Source: Hofstenia miamia (taxonomy: Eukaryota; Xenacoelomorpha; Acoela). From it: 64,000 nucleotides of DNA. Both the position numbers and the translations under genes were made by a program. How positions within the stretch are numbered: the first letter of the stretch is position 1; each line of letters opens with the position of its first letter. The notes under the pieces are model-generated. The model searched no databases and was not told the origin of the DNA. It saw nothing but the letters and a program-made list of their open reading frames with translations. The DNA lies in contig SCFE01000051.1 of the NCBI GenBank assembly GCA_004352715.1, positions 1,965,131 to 2,029,130 of the forward strand. The letters run 5' to 3'. Positions 1 through 12,169 of this stretch are shown here, piece by piece.

Positions 1-330
1 TATATATATATATATATATCCATGATAAGCCCATTTCATGTGAACAACATGGAAATTGTGCGATCGGCGATTCTGGCTAATATATTTTCAATTTACTAAT
101 TTTTGTTTACTTATAAGACATAATACACTGGCTGTAATCACTTTATTTACTAGAGAAATTTTGAAAAATTCTAAAAGCCATATTTGTTGCCAAATATGAA
201 AAAGTGCCGCGCCGTGCCTAATTATATTTTTCAAAACCCGTGCCATGCCGTGCCGTGCCCAAAAAATATTTTTGCAACTCCGGGCCGTGCCTTCAAAAAC
301 TAGGCCCCTGCGCTCTTCTAACTGTGTTCA
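1..330. repeat. hAT-family end, diverged copy
   Basis: The window opens in a (TA)n tract followed by about 300 bases that recur at 1916-2242. The shared part contains GTGCGATCGGCGATTCTGGC and then several GCCGTGCC-rich stretches. In this copy the terminal bases near 300-330 have drifted from the hAT-like end seen at 2225-2242. No coding potential is visible. Confidence 0.6.
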
Positions 331-1051
331 TTAATAATCTAATATAATTTACACTTGCCAGTTGAATATCACAAGCCTAACGGATCTTTCAATGCTAAGA
401 ATAGAGCTTCCTCCAAATCCCCACATTCAAATTTTAATATTTACATTACAGAACTTTCTTCAAAAAATTCTGATTTTAAATCAGAATTTTATTATCTCAT
501 GGTAATTATTGATTCAAATAACGTATGAAATTTTAATATACAATAATTCTGACAAAATGTTTATGTCAACTCTGCATTTAATTCAAATGGTACATCTAAT
601 TTTGAATTAAATTGAAATTTAATGGTTACTAATATATGTAATTATATGTCAGAGCGTGTTTTTGAAATTTGGAGGTTAAATTGAGAATATGATTTCCCTA
701 AGGACATTATTTAATTAAATACCAATTCTAATGCGGTTTTGATTTCTGTCTGGAGGTCAACATCTCACTAGCAAACAATTATATTTCTGCAAATTGTCTG
801 AAAAAAATAAAATCAATGGAATTTTTTTTACTTATTTTCCAAATTTTTAACAAATTAACATCACTTCAAGTAGAATGCGACTTTTAAATTTTTATTCCCT
901 GCTAGTAAATTAAAGAACATCTTAATAAAAATTACAAGATAAGCTAATTTTTCAATAAGGTTGACTTGCAAGTGAGTAAGAGCTATTGTTGCAACCTATG
1001 TCAGATTCAGAGTGGGTGTGGAAGGTGCACGCTTCCATTAAACTTCAAATT
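331..1051. other. AT-rich sequence, no gene seen
   Basis: No convincing open frame, splice pattern or repeat end is visible between the hAT-end copy and the N gap. Confidence 0.5.
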
Positions 1052-1915
1052 NNNNNNNNNNNNNNNNNNNNNNNNNNNNNNNNNNNNNNNNNNNNNNNNN
1101 NNNNNNNNNNNNNNNNNNNNNNNNNNNNNNNNNNNNNNNNNNNNNNNNNNNNNNNNNNNNNNNNNNNNNNNNNNNNNNNNNNNNNNNNNNNNNNNNNNNN
1201 NNNNNNNNNNNNNNNNNNNNNNNNNNNNNNNNNNNNNNNNNNNNNNNNNNNNNNNNNNNNNNNNNNNNNNNNNNNNNNNNNNNNNNNNNNNNNNNNNNNN
1301 NNNNNNNNNNNNNNNNNNNNNNNNNNNNNNNNNNNNNNNNNNNNNNNNNNNNNNNNNNNNNNNNNNNNNNNNNNNNNNNNNNNNNNNNNNNNNNNNNNNN
1401 NNNNNNNNNNNNNNNNNNNNNNNNNNNNNNNNNNNNNNNNNNNNNNNNNNNNNNNNNNNNNNNNNNNNNNNNNNNNNNNNNNNNNNNNNNNNNNNNNNNN
1501 NNNNNNNNNNNNNNNNNNNNNNNNNNNNNNNNNNNNNNNNNNNNNNNNNNNNNNNNNNNNNNNNNNNNNNNNNNNNNNNNNNNNNNNNNNNNNNNNNNNN
1601 NNNNNNNNNNNNNNNNNNNNNNNNNNNNNNNNNNNNNNNNNNNNNNNNNNNNNNNNNNNNNNNNNNNNNNNNNNNNNNNNNNNNNNNNNNNNNNNNNNNN
1701 NNNNNNNNNNNNNNNNNNNNNNNNNNNNNNNNNNNNNNNNNNNNNNNNNNNNNNNNNNNNNNNNNNNNNNNNNNNNNNNNNNNNNNNNNNNNNNNNNNNN
1801 NNNNNNNNNNNNNNNNNNNNNNNNNNNNNNNNNNNNNNNNNNNNNNNNNNNNNNNNNNNNNNNNNNNNNNNNNNNNNNNNNNNNNNNNNNNNNNNNNNNN
1901 NNNNNNNNNNNNNNN
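1052..1915. other. Assembly gap (N run)
   Basis: This is an unbroken run of N. The right edge resumes in a (TA)n tract followed by a second copy of the repeat that opens the window, so the assembler stopped in repetitive DNA. Frames that cross the gap are meaningless. Confidence 0.99.
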
Positions 1916-2242
1916 TATATATATATATATCCATTATAAGCCCGTTTTATGTGAACAGCATGGAAATTGTGCGATCGGCGATTCTGGCTAATATAATTTC
2001 AATTTACTAATATTTGTTTACTTATAAGACATAATACACTGGCTGTAATCACTTTATTTACTAGAGAAATTTTGAAAAATTCTAAAAGCCATATTTGTTG
2101 CCAAATATGAAAACATGCCGCGCCGTGCCTAATTATATTTTTGAAAACCCGTGCCATGCCCAAAACATAATTTTGCAACTCCGTGCCGTGCCTAAAACCC
2201 ACCGTGCCGTGCCTTCAAAAACCAGGCACGGTTGCAGCTCTG
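1916..2242. mobile_element. Right end of a hAT-like DNA transposon
   Basis: The piece runs from the gap through GCCGTGCC-rich sequence and ends GGCACGGTTGCAGCTCTG (2225-2242). This is the exact reverse complement of CAGAGCTGCAACCGTGCC at 58576-58593. A CAGRG start is typical of hAT terminal inverted repeats. The next eight bases, ATGTAAAT (2243-2250), fit the hAT target pattern nTnnnnAn. The rest of the element lies in the gap or is missing, and no transposase is seen. Confidence 0.6.
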
Positions 2243-2357
2243 ATGTAAATAGTATAACTACTATATAATTCATGTTTTAAATTACTGGTATTTATAATAT
2301 ATTTGCATATTGCTACTAGCATAACATTTGAGTTAGGGCTTAAAGTGAGGTTAGCAT

Positions 2358-3659
2358 CAATGGCGGCTCGTACATGCAAGGTTAGGCAAGCAAATATTTT
2401 TTATGTAGCCAAAATAGTGTAAATAATAAACCATGAAAAATTTATTTATATTTACGAAATCCCCTCAAAAATTAATCTGTAATATTATTATCGAAATGAG
2501 ATTAATCCCGCGGTTCTTTTAAAAAATCATTTTCAAGAATAAATTGCTAATGATTTCTGTAGTTTTTTCTCCTCTAATCGGTTATTCTTGAATTTGTTAA
2601 AAAGTTCTTTAAATAAAAATAATCGTTCTGCTTCTGCAAGACGCCTGTCAAAATCCAATAGTTTGTATTAATTCAAATATTTATAAATTTTCGGTAAGGC
2701 AGTCGATAAACCGTGCATTTCAAAATATCTTATAATAATTTTGTCGATTTACATTGGAAAGAATGTTGATGATGGAAAACTTGAGTTAAATTATACATTT
2801 TTTAAGAGTGAAAAATCTAGAGTAGAAACTTTGATAAAAAAATCGCAGCTGGGGGAAATCACCTTTAAATTGCTCAAAGTTTTTTAAAATTTACCAATTC
2901 TACAAAACTACATTTGCGCAGAAATGTGCATCCTCCATTTGAATGCATGTAGCGCCAATTTATTTCAAAATACATCACTCTTGAAACATTCATATTATAT
3001 TTGGTTTATTAAATTGGTAGCAAATTCCTATAAATTTTCTAATTTCAGTAAAGGAAAAACAAATGGCTACTGTTTTATATTCAAGAATATTGTACAATGA
3101 ATCCGAGGGTAAAAAATGCGAAAAAACAACCAGATATAGGAGCTTTGCTCAAAAATATTGTTTCCGGAACTGCTTGAATAAAGAAATATTTGTTTCTGGC
3201 ACTGTTTGAATAGAGAAATATTTTCGATTGATTTAACTAATAAATATCATGTTTAATTTTGGGTTATTGTATTGAATGAAAATATTTCGTGTGGTTCTTT
3301 TACAACTGAAATATTTCATTGTGAAGCAATGAACGGACTGCTTGCTTTGCTAACTAAATGTTACCGAAATGATATGAAGAAAACGGATGTAAGTTTATCA
3401 TTGGAGCGAGCGTAGGTACAGCATTAAGGCATATGCTTGCTGTGGCGCAGTCATTTAATTATTTTAAAGCAAATCATAATGAACGAACGTATCATATATT
3501 CAATTCATATAATTACTTGATTCTATAATGTTGTTTTAAAACAATTTACGATGTGTACATTTGTATAGATATAAATTCATAATTAAGAATTAAAATCATT
3601 TATTAAAAAATTATTGGGCAAACACTGCTTGCCTTGCTTACACGTACGAGCCGCCTATG
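2358..3659. mobile_element. Non-autonomous hAT-like transposon with 8-bp TSD
   Basis: The ends are inverted repeats that share GGCGGCTCGTAC followed by a less conserved stretch. The left end starts CAATGGCGGCTCGTACATG and the right end, reverse complemented, starts CATAGGCGGCTCGTACGTG. Perfect 8-bp direct repeats GTTAGCAT flank it at 2350-2357 and 3660-3667, matching the hAT preference nTnnnnAn. The 1.3-kb interior has no open frame of transposase size, so this is a deletion derivative or a strongly decayed copy. Confidence 0.72.
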
Positions 3660-3717
3660 GTTAGCATTAGACTTTGAGGTAGTGTTAATAAGATTAGGGT
3701 TAGTACTAAAATTATTA

Positions 3718-5068
3718 CTTGGTGTGTCTGAAAAGTTTTAGGAATTCAGCTATTCTCTAGGTGCATGTGCATTGTTAAGGCAGTGTCTGTAATAAGCCAA
3801 TCAGAAATAAGTAAGGAATGACAAACTGTGTAAGTGCACATGCCATATTGCTCCATTTCATATTCTTCGTGCAATATTTTCTCATCACTGCTTCTGTGTG
3901 CAGCGAATATAAAATGCAATTATCAAAAGAACAGTTTCGAGCTTATGTGTACATTGAGGCTACACGAGGCTTAAGACCATCTGCCATCTATGACAATTTG
4001 CAAGCTGCAGCATCATCGTCATCAGCATTTCCTCAGCCACCATCACAATCAACTGTATATCTATGGTGTAAACAGTTCTCTTCGGAATCCAAAACCACCC
4101 TGTGTGACGAACCCAGAAGTGGCCGCCCATCTTCATCCTGCACCAATAGCAACATCATGGCAATACGAGAGTCCATTCAAAAAGAGCCCAGGCAGTCGCT
4201 TCGAATGCTAGCTGAGGAGTTCGGCATAGGAAAAGATTCAGTTCGCAAAATTTTGACTGAAGAGCTGGGGTTGCGAAAGGTCTGTTCAGTATGGGTGCCG
4301 CACACTCTGTCGCAGCGGAATAAGGCGGATCGCGTGGAATGCGCTCGTAATTTGATCGCTTTGTACGAAAGAAATTCTCTAGAGGACTGCTTGCGCTATT
4401 GGACTACTGAGGATGAAACATGGATTCTTTTCAACAGCCTCATGAGCAAACAAGAAAACAAAGCGTGGCTTCATCCATCAGAATCAAAGCTGAAGGTGAC
4501 ACGTCCAAAGCTTACAAACAAGAAGGTAATGATCCTGTTTGCTTTTACAGGAGACAAAAAATGTTATGTGGAAGCACTGACTCCTGGAGAAACAGTAACA
4601 GGTGACAGATATGTTTCCTTTGTGCATTCACTCGGCGAAAGGTGGCGTAAGCTGCGATCAACGCCTACAAAACTTCGAGAGTTGTGGTGGCAACACGATA
4701 ACGCAAGACCTCACTTAGCAGCTGCAGCAATGGAATTTCTTCATCGCCGAGGTGTGACGATCGTTAGGCAGTCAGCCTACAGTCCAGACTTAAATCTCTG
4801 TGACCGCTACATATTCCGAGAATTGAAGAGGCACGTCAGAAAGATTACTTTTCGATCCTCCAATGAAATCGTAAATGAAACGCTGCAGTGGTTTAGACAG
4901 ATAGAAGAAAACTGTTTCTCACGTGAGATGCAACATTTAGTTGAACATTGCAAAAGGGTGATAAATGCAGGTGGTGATTACATTGTGTAAATATAATGTC
5001 TTTTTTTGGAATCTCGTTTCAATTTTAAAATGAGGTATAAATTCTTAAAACTTTTCAGACACACCATA
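3718..5068. mobile_element. Complete mariner transposon
   Basis: Inverted terminal repeats share their first 20 bases, GGTGTGTCTGAAAAGTTTTA (left from 3721; right as the reverse complement ending at 5065). TA dinucleotides flank the element at 3716-3717 and 5069-5070, the standard Tc1/mariner target. At about 1.35 kb with one central open frame it has normal mariner architecture. It sits 58 bases from the hAT-like element on its left. Confidence 0.9.
3914..4990 (+). CDS. Mariner transposase (DD34D), intact
   Basis: The transposase binds the terminal repeats and carries out cut-and-paste transposition at TA sites in the nucleus. The N-terminal part has the helix-turn-helix signatures expected of mariner, with EPRSGRP linking the two halves. 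The catalytic half shows WVPHTLSQ, DETWI with the first Asp, HDNARPH with the second, and YSPDLNLCD with the third. Exactly 34 residues separate the second and third Asp, the classical mariner DD34D spacing. The frame is open back to 3818, but I chose the Met at 3914 (MQLSKEQF) because it gives 358 residues, near the usual family length, and the earlier stretch is hydrophobic and not mariner-like. There are no stops or frameshifts, so the copy may be active or recently inserted. Confidence 0.92.
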   Translation: MQLSKEQFRAYVYIEATRGLRPSAIYDNLQAAASSSSAFPQPPSQSTVYLWCKQFSSESKTTLCDEPRSGRPSSSCTNSNIMAIRESIQKEPRQSLRMLAEEFGIGKDSVRKILTEELGLRKVCSVWVPHTLSQRNKADRVECARNLIALYERNSLEDCLRYWTTEDETWILFNSLMSKQENKAWLHPSESKLKVTRPKLTNKKVMILFAFTGDKKCYVEALTPGETVTGDRYVSFVHSLGERWRKLRSTPTKLRELWWQHDNARPHLAAAAMEFLHRRGVTIVRQSAYSPDLNLCDRYIFRELKRHVRKITFRSSNEIVNETLQWFRQIEENCFSREMQHLVEHCKRVINAGGDYIV

Positions 5069-5733
5069 TATTTTGATAAACTAGCAGATTTTTGCAATTA
5101 TTTTAGTGGGGGAGGTTGAGATAACACTAGGGTACTATTAATTGCCCTAGACTAGTGCAGAAAAAGTTAATTTCTTATGTCAATTTGATAAGTTGAAAAA
5201 CTCCACTAAAGTTAAATTGATCCGTAAAAAAAGAGGGAGTAATAGTGATACGATTGATTACAAAATAGATCTAATAAAAACGAAGTAGAGCCTAGCGGAA
5301 AAAGCACTTAAGTTACATTTTGTAAAAAAGATATTTATTTTGTGTTAGAGCATGGAGCATACTGACGTGAAATATTACAAAGCGTTATTAAATCATATAC
5401 AACTTATTCTTTAATGCCTTATGTATTTTTAGAATAATTTACATATTTGTGGATAAATTCACAACATTTGAAGCAATTTTTCTCTAACTCTTGAAAATGT
5501 GATTTAAGTACTTCTACTAGTCTTCATATATAAGTCGTTGTTACTGTTTAAATGTCTACATAACTTCCATTGGATCAAATTTAAACAACTTTGAAAATCA
5601 TCTTAAATTAGCTTATGCTTCACTAAAACCAGTTTTCCCGACTTTATTGTTTATTTTATGAATAGCAAATTATGCTTTAAGACTCATTTACAGTTTACAT
5701 ATAAATTAGCGGGAAAATAAACATTCAACTAGT
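5069..5733. other. Intergenic, no gene seen
   Basis: AT-rich sequence between the mariner and the LINE tail, with no supported open frame or repeat end. Confidence 0.5.
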
Positions 5734-5785
5734 TACTACTACTACTACTACTACTACTATTACTACTACTACTACTACTACTACT
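5734..5785. repeat. (TAC)n microsatellite, LINE 3' tail
   Basis: About 17 near-perfect TAC units lie directly next to the 3' end of the minus-strand LINE. On the LINE strand they read as (AGT)n. Short tandem 3' tails are typical of CR1/jockey-group non-LTR elements. Confidence 0.8.
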
Positions 5786-5826
5786 GAAAGAATTTATTTA
5801 CTTTCGAGAATGTATAACAAAAGCAC

Positions 5827-8450
5827 TTATATGGAGTCACAACGGGTAGAGAATACATGGACATTAGAGTCTATGTGCGGTTTAATGTCCGATGAAAAAT
5901 TGTGCTTATCAATGAAAGCTATTCTCCTGACAGCCAAAGAATTTGCCAGATCATGATATTGAAGTAAGTAGGATATCGGCCAAAGTGATGACAATTTGAG
6001 TTGAGATGTGTAGTCCTGAGCATCAGTGACCCAACGCAAACACCTCTGCTGAAATCGCTCAAGTTTGTCGCGATGTAAGGACGAATGATACCGTGCCTGA
6101 GAAACATATATCAGAATCGGTAAGACACATGTTACATAATGTGTTTTTACGTTGTAGTATACATTAATAGGTACATTTCGTTTAAGGAAGAAAAATGCTT
6201 TATTAGCAAAGCTCAAACGTTAGTCAATATGTTTGTTCCATTTTAAATAACGTTAGAACAACTCCTAGATCTTTGATGTGTGTAATTGAGGGAATATGGA
6301 AGTCGCTGAGAAAGTAGTTACAGGAGTTATTGGCGGGAAAGTTGATTACTGAGCACTACCCAGAATTAAAGGACAAATGATTTGAAGCCGACCATGCCAA
6401 GAAATGATCGTCAGGCTGAAGATCACACTGAGTAATTGCATTGGTTAGTTTACTGTCATCAGCATGAGCAAAACAATGAGAACTCATTGGCAACGTGATT
6501 AAATCTTTAATAAAAATCAGGAACAGAAGGGGGCCCAGAATATTGCCTGTGGGACACCGCTGGTTGTAAACTTAGCTTCGGAGGGAGTATTGTTGTAAAT
6601 TACACATTGACTACGGAAGGAGAGATATGAAGAAATTAATTCAATGAACGCTTTGTCGAGACCAAACTGTTCGAGTTTCCTTAAGAGCAAATGGTGAGGC
6701 ACACAATCGAAAGCTTTACTTAAGTCAAAGTACACGGACTCTGTGGGTTGATTTGAGTTTTTATTGCGGTAAAGAGCGTCAAGATATTGAACCAGTTGGG
6801 TTACCGTGGACTTTCCGTTCATAAAACCGTGCTGTTGCTTTGAGAGCTTGGAACTGAGTCTGGGGTAAAGAAAGTAAAAAATAAAGCGTTAAAGTATTAA
6901 TGAAAGGGAAGGTAAGAAACTTATGGGTCGATAATTTCTGATGTTCTCTGCATTGCCAGATTTTAGTATAGGAGTGACGAAATCGCATTTCCAAATTGAT
7001 GGCCAAGTTTGCGTTTTCGTGACAAAATAAAAGAGTTTGTCCACTAGAGGAGCCAGGACATCATGACAACGCTTTAGGAAAAATGATGGCAAGGGATCGT
7101 TAGTATTGGCGCATGTTTTGACTTGGAAAAGTGAAATCGATATATCCAAGGTATTCCATGATAAATCAACAAGCCTGATAGGATCATCATGAGTTTCATC
7201 AAAAGAGGAAAAGCATGCGGCATGTTGCTGATAATAAGAATTAAAGTAATCGTTGAAAGCATTAGCAATGGCAGTATTGCTACTGTAGCGAGTATTGTCA
7301 AGGTATAATGATGAGGGTAGGCGTTCACTGCATTTAAGAGATCGAATGAAACGGAAGCAGTCGCGAGATGATTTCGGGCTGAGGGAGTAAAATAGGGCTT
7401 GTTTATCCAGATATACTGAATTCATAGAGTCATTGTTGAGGTTTATGTAGCTAGGATTGTAAAAATTCTTTTCAACTGTGCACAATTTGTTGGCAATATG
7501 AATGGTGCTCGAGGTATAGTAGTAAGGGAACGAGCTTCTGCGCTGAGTTTCAGGAGACATGTGTGTTTAAAAGTCTCAAAAACAAATCCATACCATTTGG
7601 AAATGAAATTCACGGATAGGTTGTCATAGTAGAGAAGTTGCTCGTAACAGAAATGAGAAGCATTGTTGAAGTGGTCGGGATTGAATTGCGATTGAGAGAA
7701 AACTTTGTGTGCAGAAACACTGTCACCGCCACGTGTCGGCGCGGTAATGATTATACTCACAGGGAAATTATCCGAGTAAGTTAACTCCCCAACTGTAACA
7801 TGAGTACTATCAAGGTTGTCTACGAGAACTACGTCTAACACATTACCAGAGATGTGTGGCGGAGGCAACCAGTTGCTGAAGATTAAGCTCATCGAAAGCA
7901 CCTAGTAATTCTTGGTTATAGCTGTCTGAGCTGGTGAAGGTAGTGAAACAACTATTTGGCATATTTAAATCCCCAAGAATGAAGAATTTTGCGGATAGGC
8001 ATTGATCGACTTTCAGTTAATTATACATGCTGAAAAGATCATTGAACTTTTTGACGAGTTCTGTAGGCTCACAGCGATACTGAGAAGAAACTGGTGGGTT
8101 ATAGACGAGAACAAAGAACAGTATAGAGTTGGGAAGTACTGTGTATATACAAACAATGTAATCGCAAAAACACTCAATTTTGAAGGTGATCAAGGGAAGG
8201 TCGTTGCGACCTAGCATCAGCAGTCCACCTTGTTCACCGGTAGCACGGTCACAATATGCTAAGGTGGTATAATTCGCAAATGTTGACAGTTCAGAGTTTG
8301 AAATATCCGCTGAGAGCCAAGTTTCTGTGAGGAAACATAAATGAGGAGATTTGATAGCTAAGTAGTCAGAAAGTTTGAGTCGTTGATTGATAATCCGTAA
8401 GCTTTGGGCGTTAATGAGATCTATTGAGAGCTCACTAGAAAGTCAGCTAT
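5827..8450 (-). pseudogene. LINE ORF2 (endonuclease and reverse transcriptase), broken
   Basis: Several frames on the minus strand together give a LINE ORF2. Endonuclease pieces include FFILGDLNMPNS (near 7960), VLDVVLVDN (near 7830) and YSDNFPVSI (near 7770), where the usual catalytic SDH reads SDN. Reverse transcriptase pieces include LKSGNAENIRNYRPIS (near 6920), YFDLSKAFDCVPHHLLL (near 6700), SGVPQA (near 6550) and the catalytic HADDSKL (near 6460). The C-terminal thumb and tail continue to 5827. Stops and frameshifts separate the pieces. The order and motifs place it in the CR1/jockey group; the exact clade cannot be fixed by eye. Confidence 0.85.
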
Positions 8451-8545
8451 CAATCTTCAGCTCAGACTCATTGACAAAAAGTGTCATATCACGAATTCTT
8501 ATGCACTTGGGATCCATGTTTTCTTTGTTGTTGAGATCTCGCCTT

Positions 8546-9181
8546 TTAGCAAGTGGTTGCTTCCTTCGGACCTGTGCGGGACAAGGTAGGCCGGAGAAAG
8601 ATTGCCTTGTCAAAATTACGCAATTTACAGCCCCTCCTGAGCAACTTACTAGCTGGCCAGTGAGAGTCAAATTTAACTAGTAATGGCCGTGAGTGCTTGC
8701 TTTCACTATTCATTTTTCCAAGGTGACGGACACTAGAAATAGCGACCCGGCTTACGTTTGCGTCTAGGTGATTAATGATCTCTATGATTTTCTCTTCGTC
8801 TGCCTCTGTAAAGGACTTAAAATAGCCTTTGCGTTCCTGCAATCCAGTAATTATGATTTCTTGGACGTGCTTTTTGCATGTCGGCAAACTTATCAGTAAT
8901 TTTTTGTTCAAGTTTTGAAAGCAGTGTTTCCTCGAGGTTTTGCGTAACCGAAGCAACCATTTGGTTGGATGGGATGATTGGAATATTCTTAGTTTTCGCA
9001 AAAGAATTGTAGACAGTCCAGACCGGATATCACGCTGAAGGGGAATAGGAGTGCACTTCGCATGGAACCAGGTCGAGCACTTGTGACAGCAGATCCCGTC
9101 CTGCTTCTTATAAACGACTTTCTTGCAACTTCCGCAGTTGGTGTTAGTGGAATTGAATTGAGCTTCTCTGCTCATTTCCAA
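8546..9181 (-). pseudogene. LINE ORF1 protein with PHD/zinc-finger-like N-terminus
   Basis: The frame starts MEMSREAQF and soon shows a Cys-rich pattern, CGSCKKVV then CCHKCSTWFHAKC. This resembles the PHD-type finger of ORF1 proteins in CR1/L2-like elements. Such proteins bind nucleic acid and accompany the RNA during target-primed reverse transcription. The C-terminal part (SFTEADEEKIIEIINHLD, then SRPLLVKF) resembles LINE ORF1 domains, but the frame changes in the middle and near the end, so the protein is not intact. The assignment to ORF1 rests mainly on position before the endonuclease and on the finger. Confidence 0.65.
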
Positions 9182-9190
9182 TCTATAATC

Positions 9191-10169
9191 TAATTAAACT
9201 GTATAATAAACAGGTTAGAGATGAAATGTTATACTTTAACGGTGTGGTGTTTCAACTGAGTTAATATCATTTGTTACCATATTTCATTGTTTGTGAACAT
9301 TGAAAAATTTTTCAATTGTGACAAATTACTATTTGCTGCATTACTTTTACAGTCAACTAAAATTTGGTTGGTACTTTTTTTCACCTTTACAAATCTCAAA
9401 CGTTCCAAAATTTATTCTTTCTTTGACACTTCTCACTCAGAAAAAATCCGAGAATTAGAAAAGTGAAAAAAGCACTTCCCGTAGAATTTGATTAGTTTAT
9501 ATTGTGAAACATCAGAATTAAAATCAAGAACATCAAATTGCTTATCCAAAATTATGTCAGAAGCACATGAGTATTTTTATGAAATTAGTTGTATTATTTT
9601 ATAATTCTTTTTAGATTACACCTTAATTAGCAATTAACTGTTTAAGCAAGAAAAGAAATTTTGATGTTCCAATTGCTGTAATTGATATTTATGCCTCATT
9701 CATAGTTATTTTTGCAAATTTTGTGAAAAAAACTTCTTATTTTGATACAAGGGTTCTATTTGTTAGCTTTGAGATAAATTTATTGGTAAAATGGACTTTT
9801 ACAAAAACAAATACCAAATTTCTCAAAATTAATACCAAATGTTTTAAAGCAGATTCCAATGTTGCATGAAAAACAGCAATTTTTAGTCATTTTTATGTAA
9901 TGGCATTTAGACACTGATTTTTGAAGTGTGGTTTTAAAAGTTGTGCTGCAAATTATTGCTCAAAAATTCTACACTAATAAATTTAGTATGTGAGCAGAAA
10001 TTCCTTATATGTTTTTTGCTCATTGAGTTGAAATTAGTTCCATAAAACCCAAATAAAAACATGTTAGGAAAATGTGATTTTTGTGTGAAGTACCAATCTG
10101 GGATTAGACTTCTAATCTCTGAGCACAGCAAGTTGGAATATATTAATTTTTTGTTTGGGGATGTAGCCC
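9191..10169. other. Intergenic, no gene seen
   Basis: AT-rich with short non-homologous open frames only. No repeat boundary is recognised. Confidence 0.45.
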
Positions 10170-11800
10170 TTGATGTTAATGAATTGCAATGCAATATTCT
10201 TCAGTAAATTCTGTTAAAGTAAATATTCAGTGTGTAGTACTGCCCCAGTCAGTGATACTATAGCTGGACATTGATACAACTAATGATCTATATAATAAGT
10301 TCAGTTCATCATTTGTGAAGCTGAAATGTCTCAAGTAGTTATGAAGAAAAATGCTTGGATGGATACTTCCATCAAATACACATTGATATATTCATTAAAT
10401 TTTAAATTGTTATCAACATATATTCCTAATATTTTCACCTCATCAACCACTTGAATGCTGTGAGCTGTTTCCAAGTACCTCATCCAGATCAAATGAGAAA
10501 TTTGAACATTTGGATTGCTAGTGTTGATAACAAATGCTTTGTCATCACAGAGATATGTTTACTATTGGACATTATCAAACATCACATAGCAACCATGAAG
10601 ACATGAATAAGAATAATAGGCCAATTTGATGCAGTCCTATAATTGTTCAAGTCTGTGAGACCCCAGTTTGTTGGTGGATGTTGAATTAAAACAATGTCTT
10701 GAAGGAATCTGATATTTGTTCTACATCTTCCTACATCTTTCTATTCATTAAGGTTAGGGACTGCTGCTTATTTTTGAAAAAGCCTGCAATGAGATTCATC
10801 ACATAATATGGCATCAGTATGATATTTGTGAGTCCCTATCATTTGAGAAATTCATGTCACAGCATGGATTTCCTGAAGCTACAGTTAAATAACTAACTCC
10901 TCCTGCTAAAGTACCATGACTAATAAATTAAAAAGTAAACTGGAGATCATGAGAAGAAAGAGTGGTCACACTCAACCAACCTGAAACAGATAACCTGGTG
11001 AAAGAGTTGTATAAGAGTAGAGTCCTAAAAAGGAAAATCAAAAGTGAAACCCTAATATTCTTAGGTACAGTGAGTGAAACCTACATGCTAAGTAAAAAAC
11101 CTAGCTCAGTGCATTTTTCATCTTGTGCAATTTAAGTGTTAGCAATAATAACAATTTTAATAACAAATACAATGCATTATAATAAAAATCCCTAGTTGTA
11201 TTCCTAGCCCTAAGTTAAGAAACAAGCTAGCCAAGCTGTACCATGTCTAGGTGAACTTAACTGCACAGAAGTTATTTAGAAAAGCATAATTTAATAAAAA
11301 CAAAGTCAAAAGAAAACTAACTGAGTTTACTGAAGATACAATTTGACTGAAAAAAATGAAAAGATCACACTAATATATACAAACAAAAACTGGTAAAGAA
11401 ATTAAGCAACAGTACACCATTGCTAACATGAGTAAATATGACAGGTTCTGTACAATAATGTTTTCACCAATAGCAAAAGTACTGCATAATAATTAACAGA
11501 ATGATTTCAGCTAAAATTGCACAGCTTACAAATAAATAAATTTGTCAAGTTACAAATTGATTATTTGTTTATATTACCAATGTTGAAATCAAGAATAGAT
11601 AAAATCCAATAATGTAATTATGAAGAATTGATAACCTTAATTTGTGAGGGATATTATCAAATGTATTCTGAAAATTTGAACATAGTGAAAACCAATTTCA
11701 AAATACATCCTGGATAAATTTGAACTTTAATGACCAAATTGCTTGTTGAGCTTTCTCTCTAAAAGACAAGCTGATATTTTCTAGTGAAATAATTCCATGG
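10170..11800 (-). pseudogene. LINE reverse transcriptase remnant
   Basis: The minus strand near 10400-10450 reads VKILGIYVDNNLKFNEYI, the conserved LINE motif after the catalytic core. Nearby SDDKAFVINT and SYSITDWGSTTH fit the flanking regions. Near 11680-11720 the minus strand reads FQNTFDNIPHKL, like the DLSKAFDxVxHxxLL motif. The two parts are in the correct order for one element, but a diverged repeat (10921-11420) lies between them and stops are frequent. This is an old dead copy of a different LINE from the one at 5.7-9.2 kb. Confidence 0.5.
10921..11420. repeat. Diverged direct repeat, copy 1
   Basis: About 500 bases resemble 12170-12620. The best-kept block is CAGTGAGTGAAACCTACATG (near 11070 and near 12293), followed at similar spacing by AAGCTGTACCA and a GAGTTTACTGAAGA/GAATTTACTGAAGA block. 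The origin is unknown; it could be an old LTR pair or a dispersed repeat. Confidence 0.5.
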
Positions 11801-12169
11801 GGTCACATCCAAATTTTCAGATTTTTTGCCAGAAAACTGTTGGAATTCTTTTAACATAATAATGTTTGCTCTTTTCACAAGTCATATTATTGTGAATATT
11901 TACATTTTATAATGCATACTTTTGCACATCCTAAGCATCCATATAAACTAAAATATACTCATTTAAGATAGTCACAAACATATCTATGAAAATCAAGGTG
12001 TTAGAAAATTTCTAAATAAATTTTAACTCACTTTTTATTTAATTTTAAATAAAGCAAGATTTAGTATAAATAAATATCAACTCTGGTTAGGTGTGTGAAC
12101 TAAATTTTACAGAATTGTTGTCTCCAAAAGTAACCTTCATTTTCCTTTCATCAGTCTGAGTGGAAGGGG

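Larger units (their letters stand above)
5734..9190 (-). mobile_element. Non-LTR retrotransposon (LINE, CR1/jockey-like), decayed
   Basis: Read on the minus strand, the order is ORF1 with a zinc-finger region, AP-type endonuclease, reverse transcriptase, then a trinucleotide 3' tail. That is the standard two-ORF LINE plan. The coding region is broken by stops and frameshifts, so the copy is dead. No clear target duplication was identified. Confidence 0.85.

Noticed and set aside
966-1991. Long open frames across the first N gap
   Set aside because: They are made of unknown residues; only N bases keep them open.
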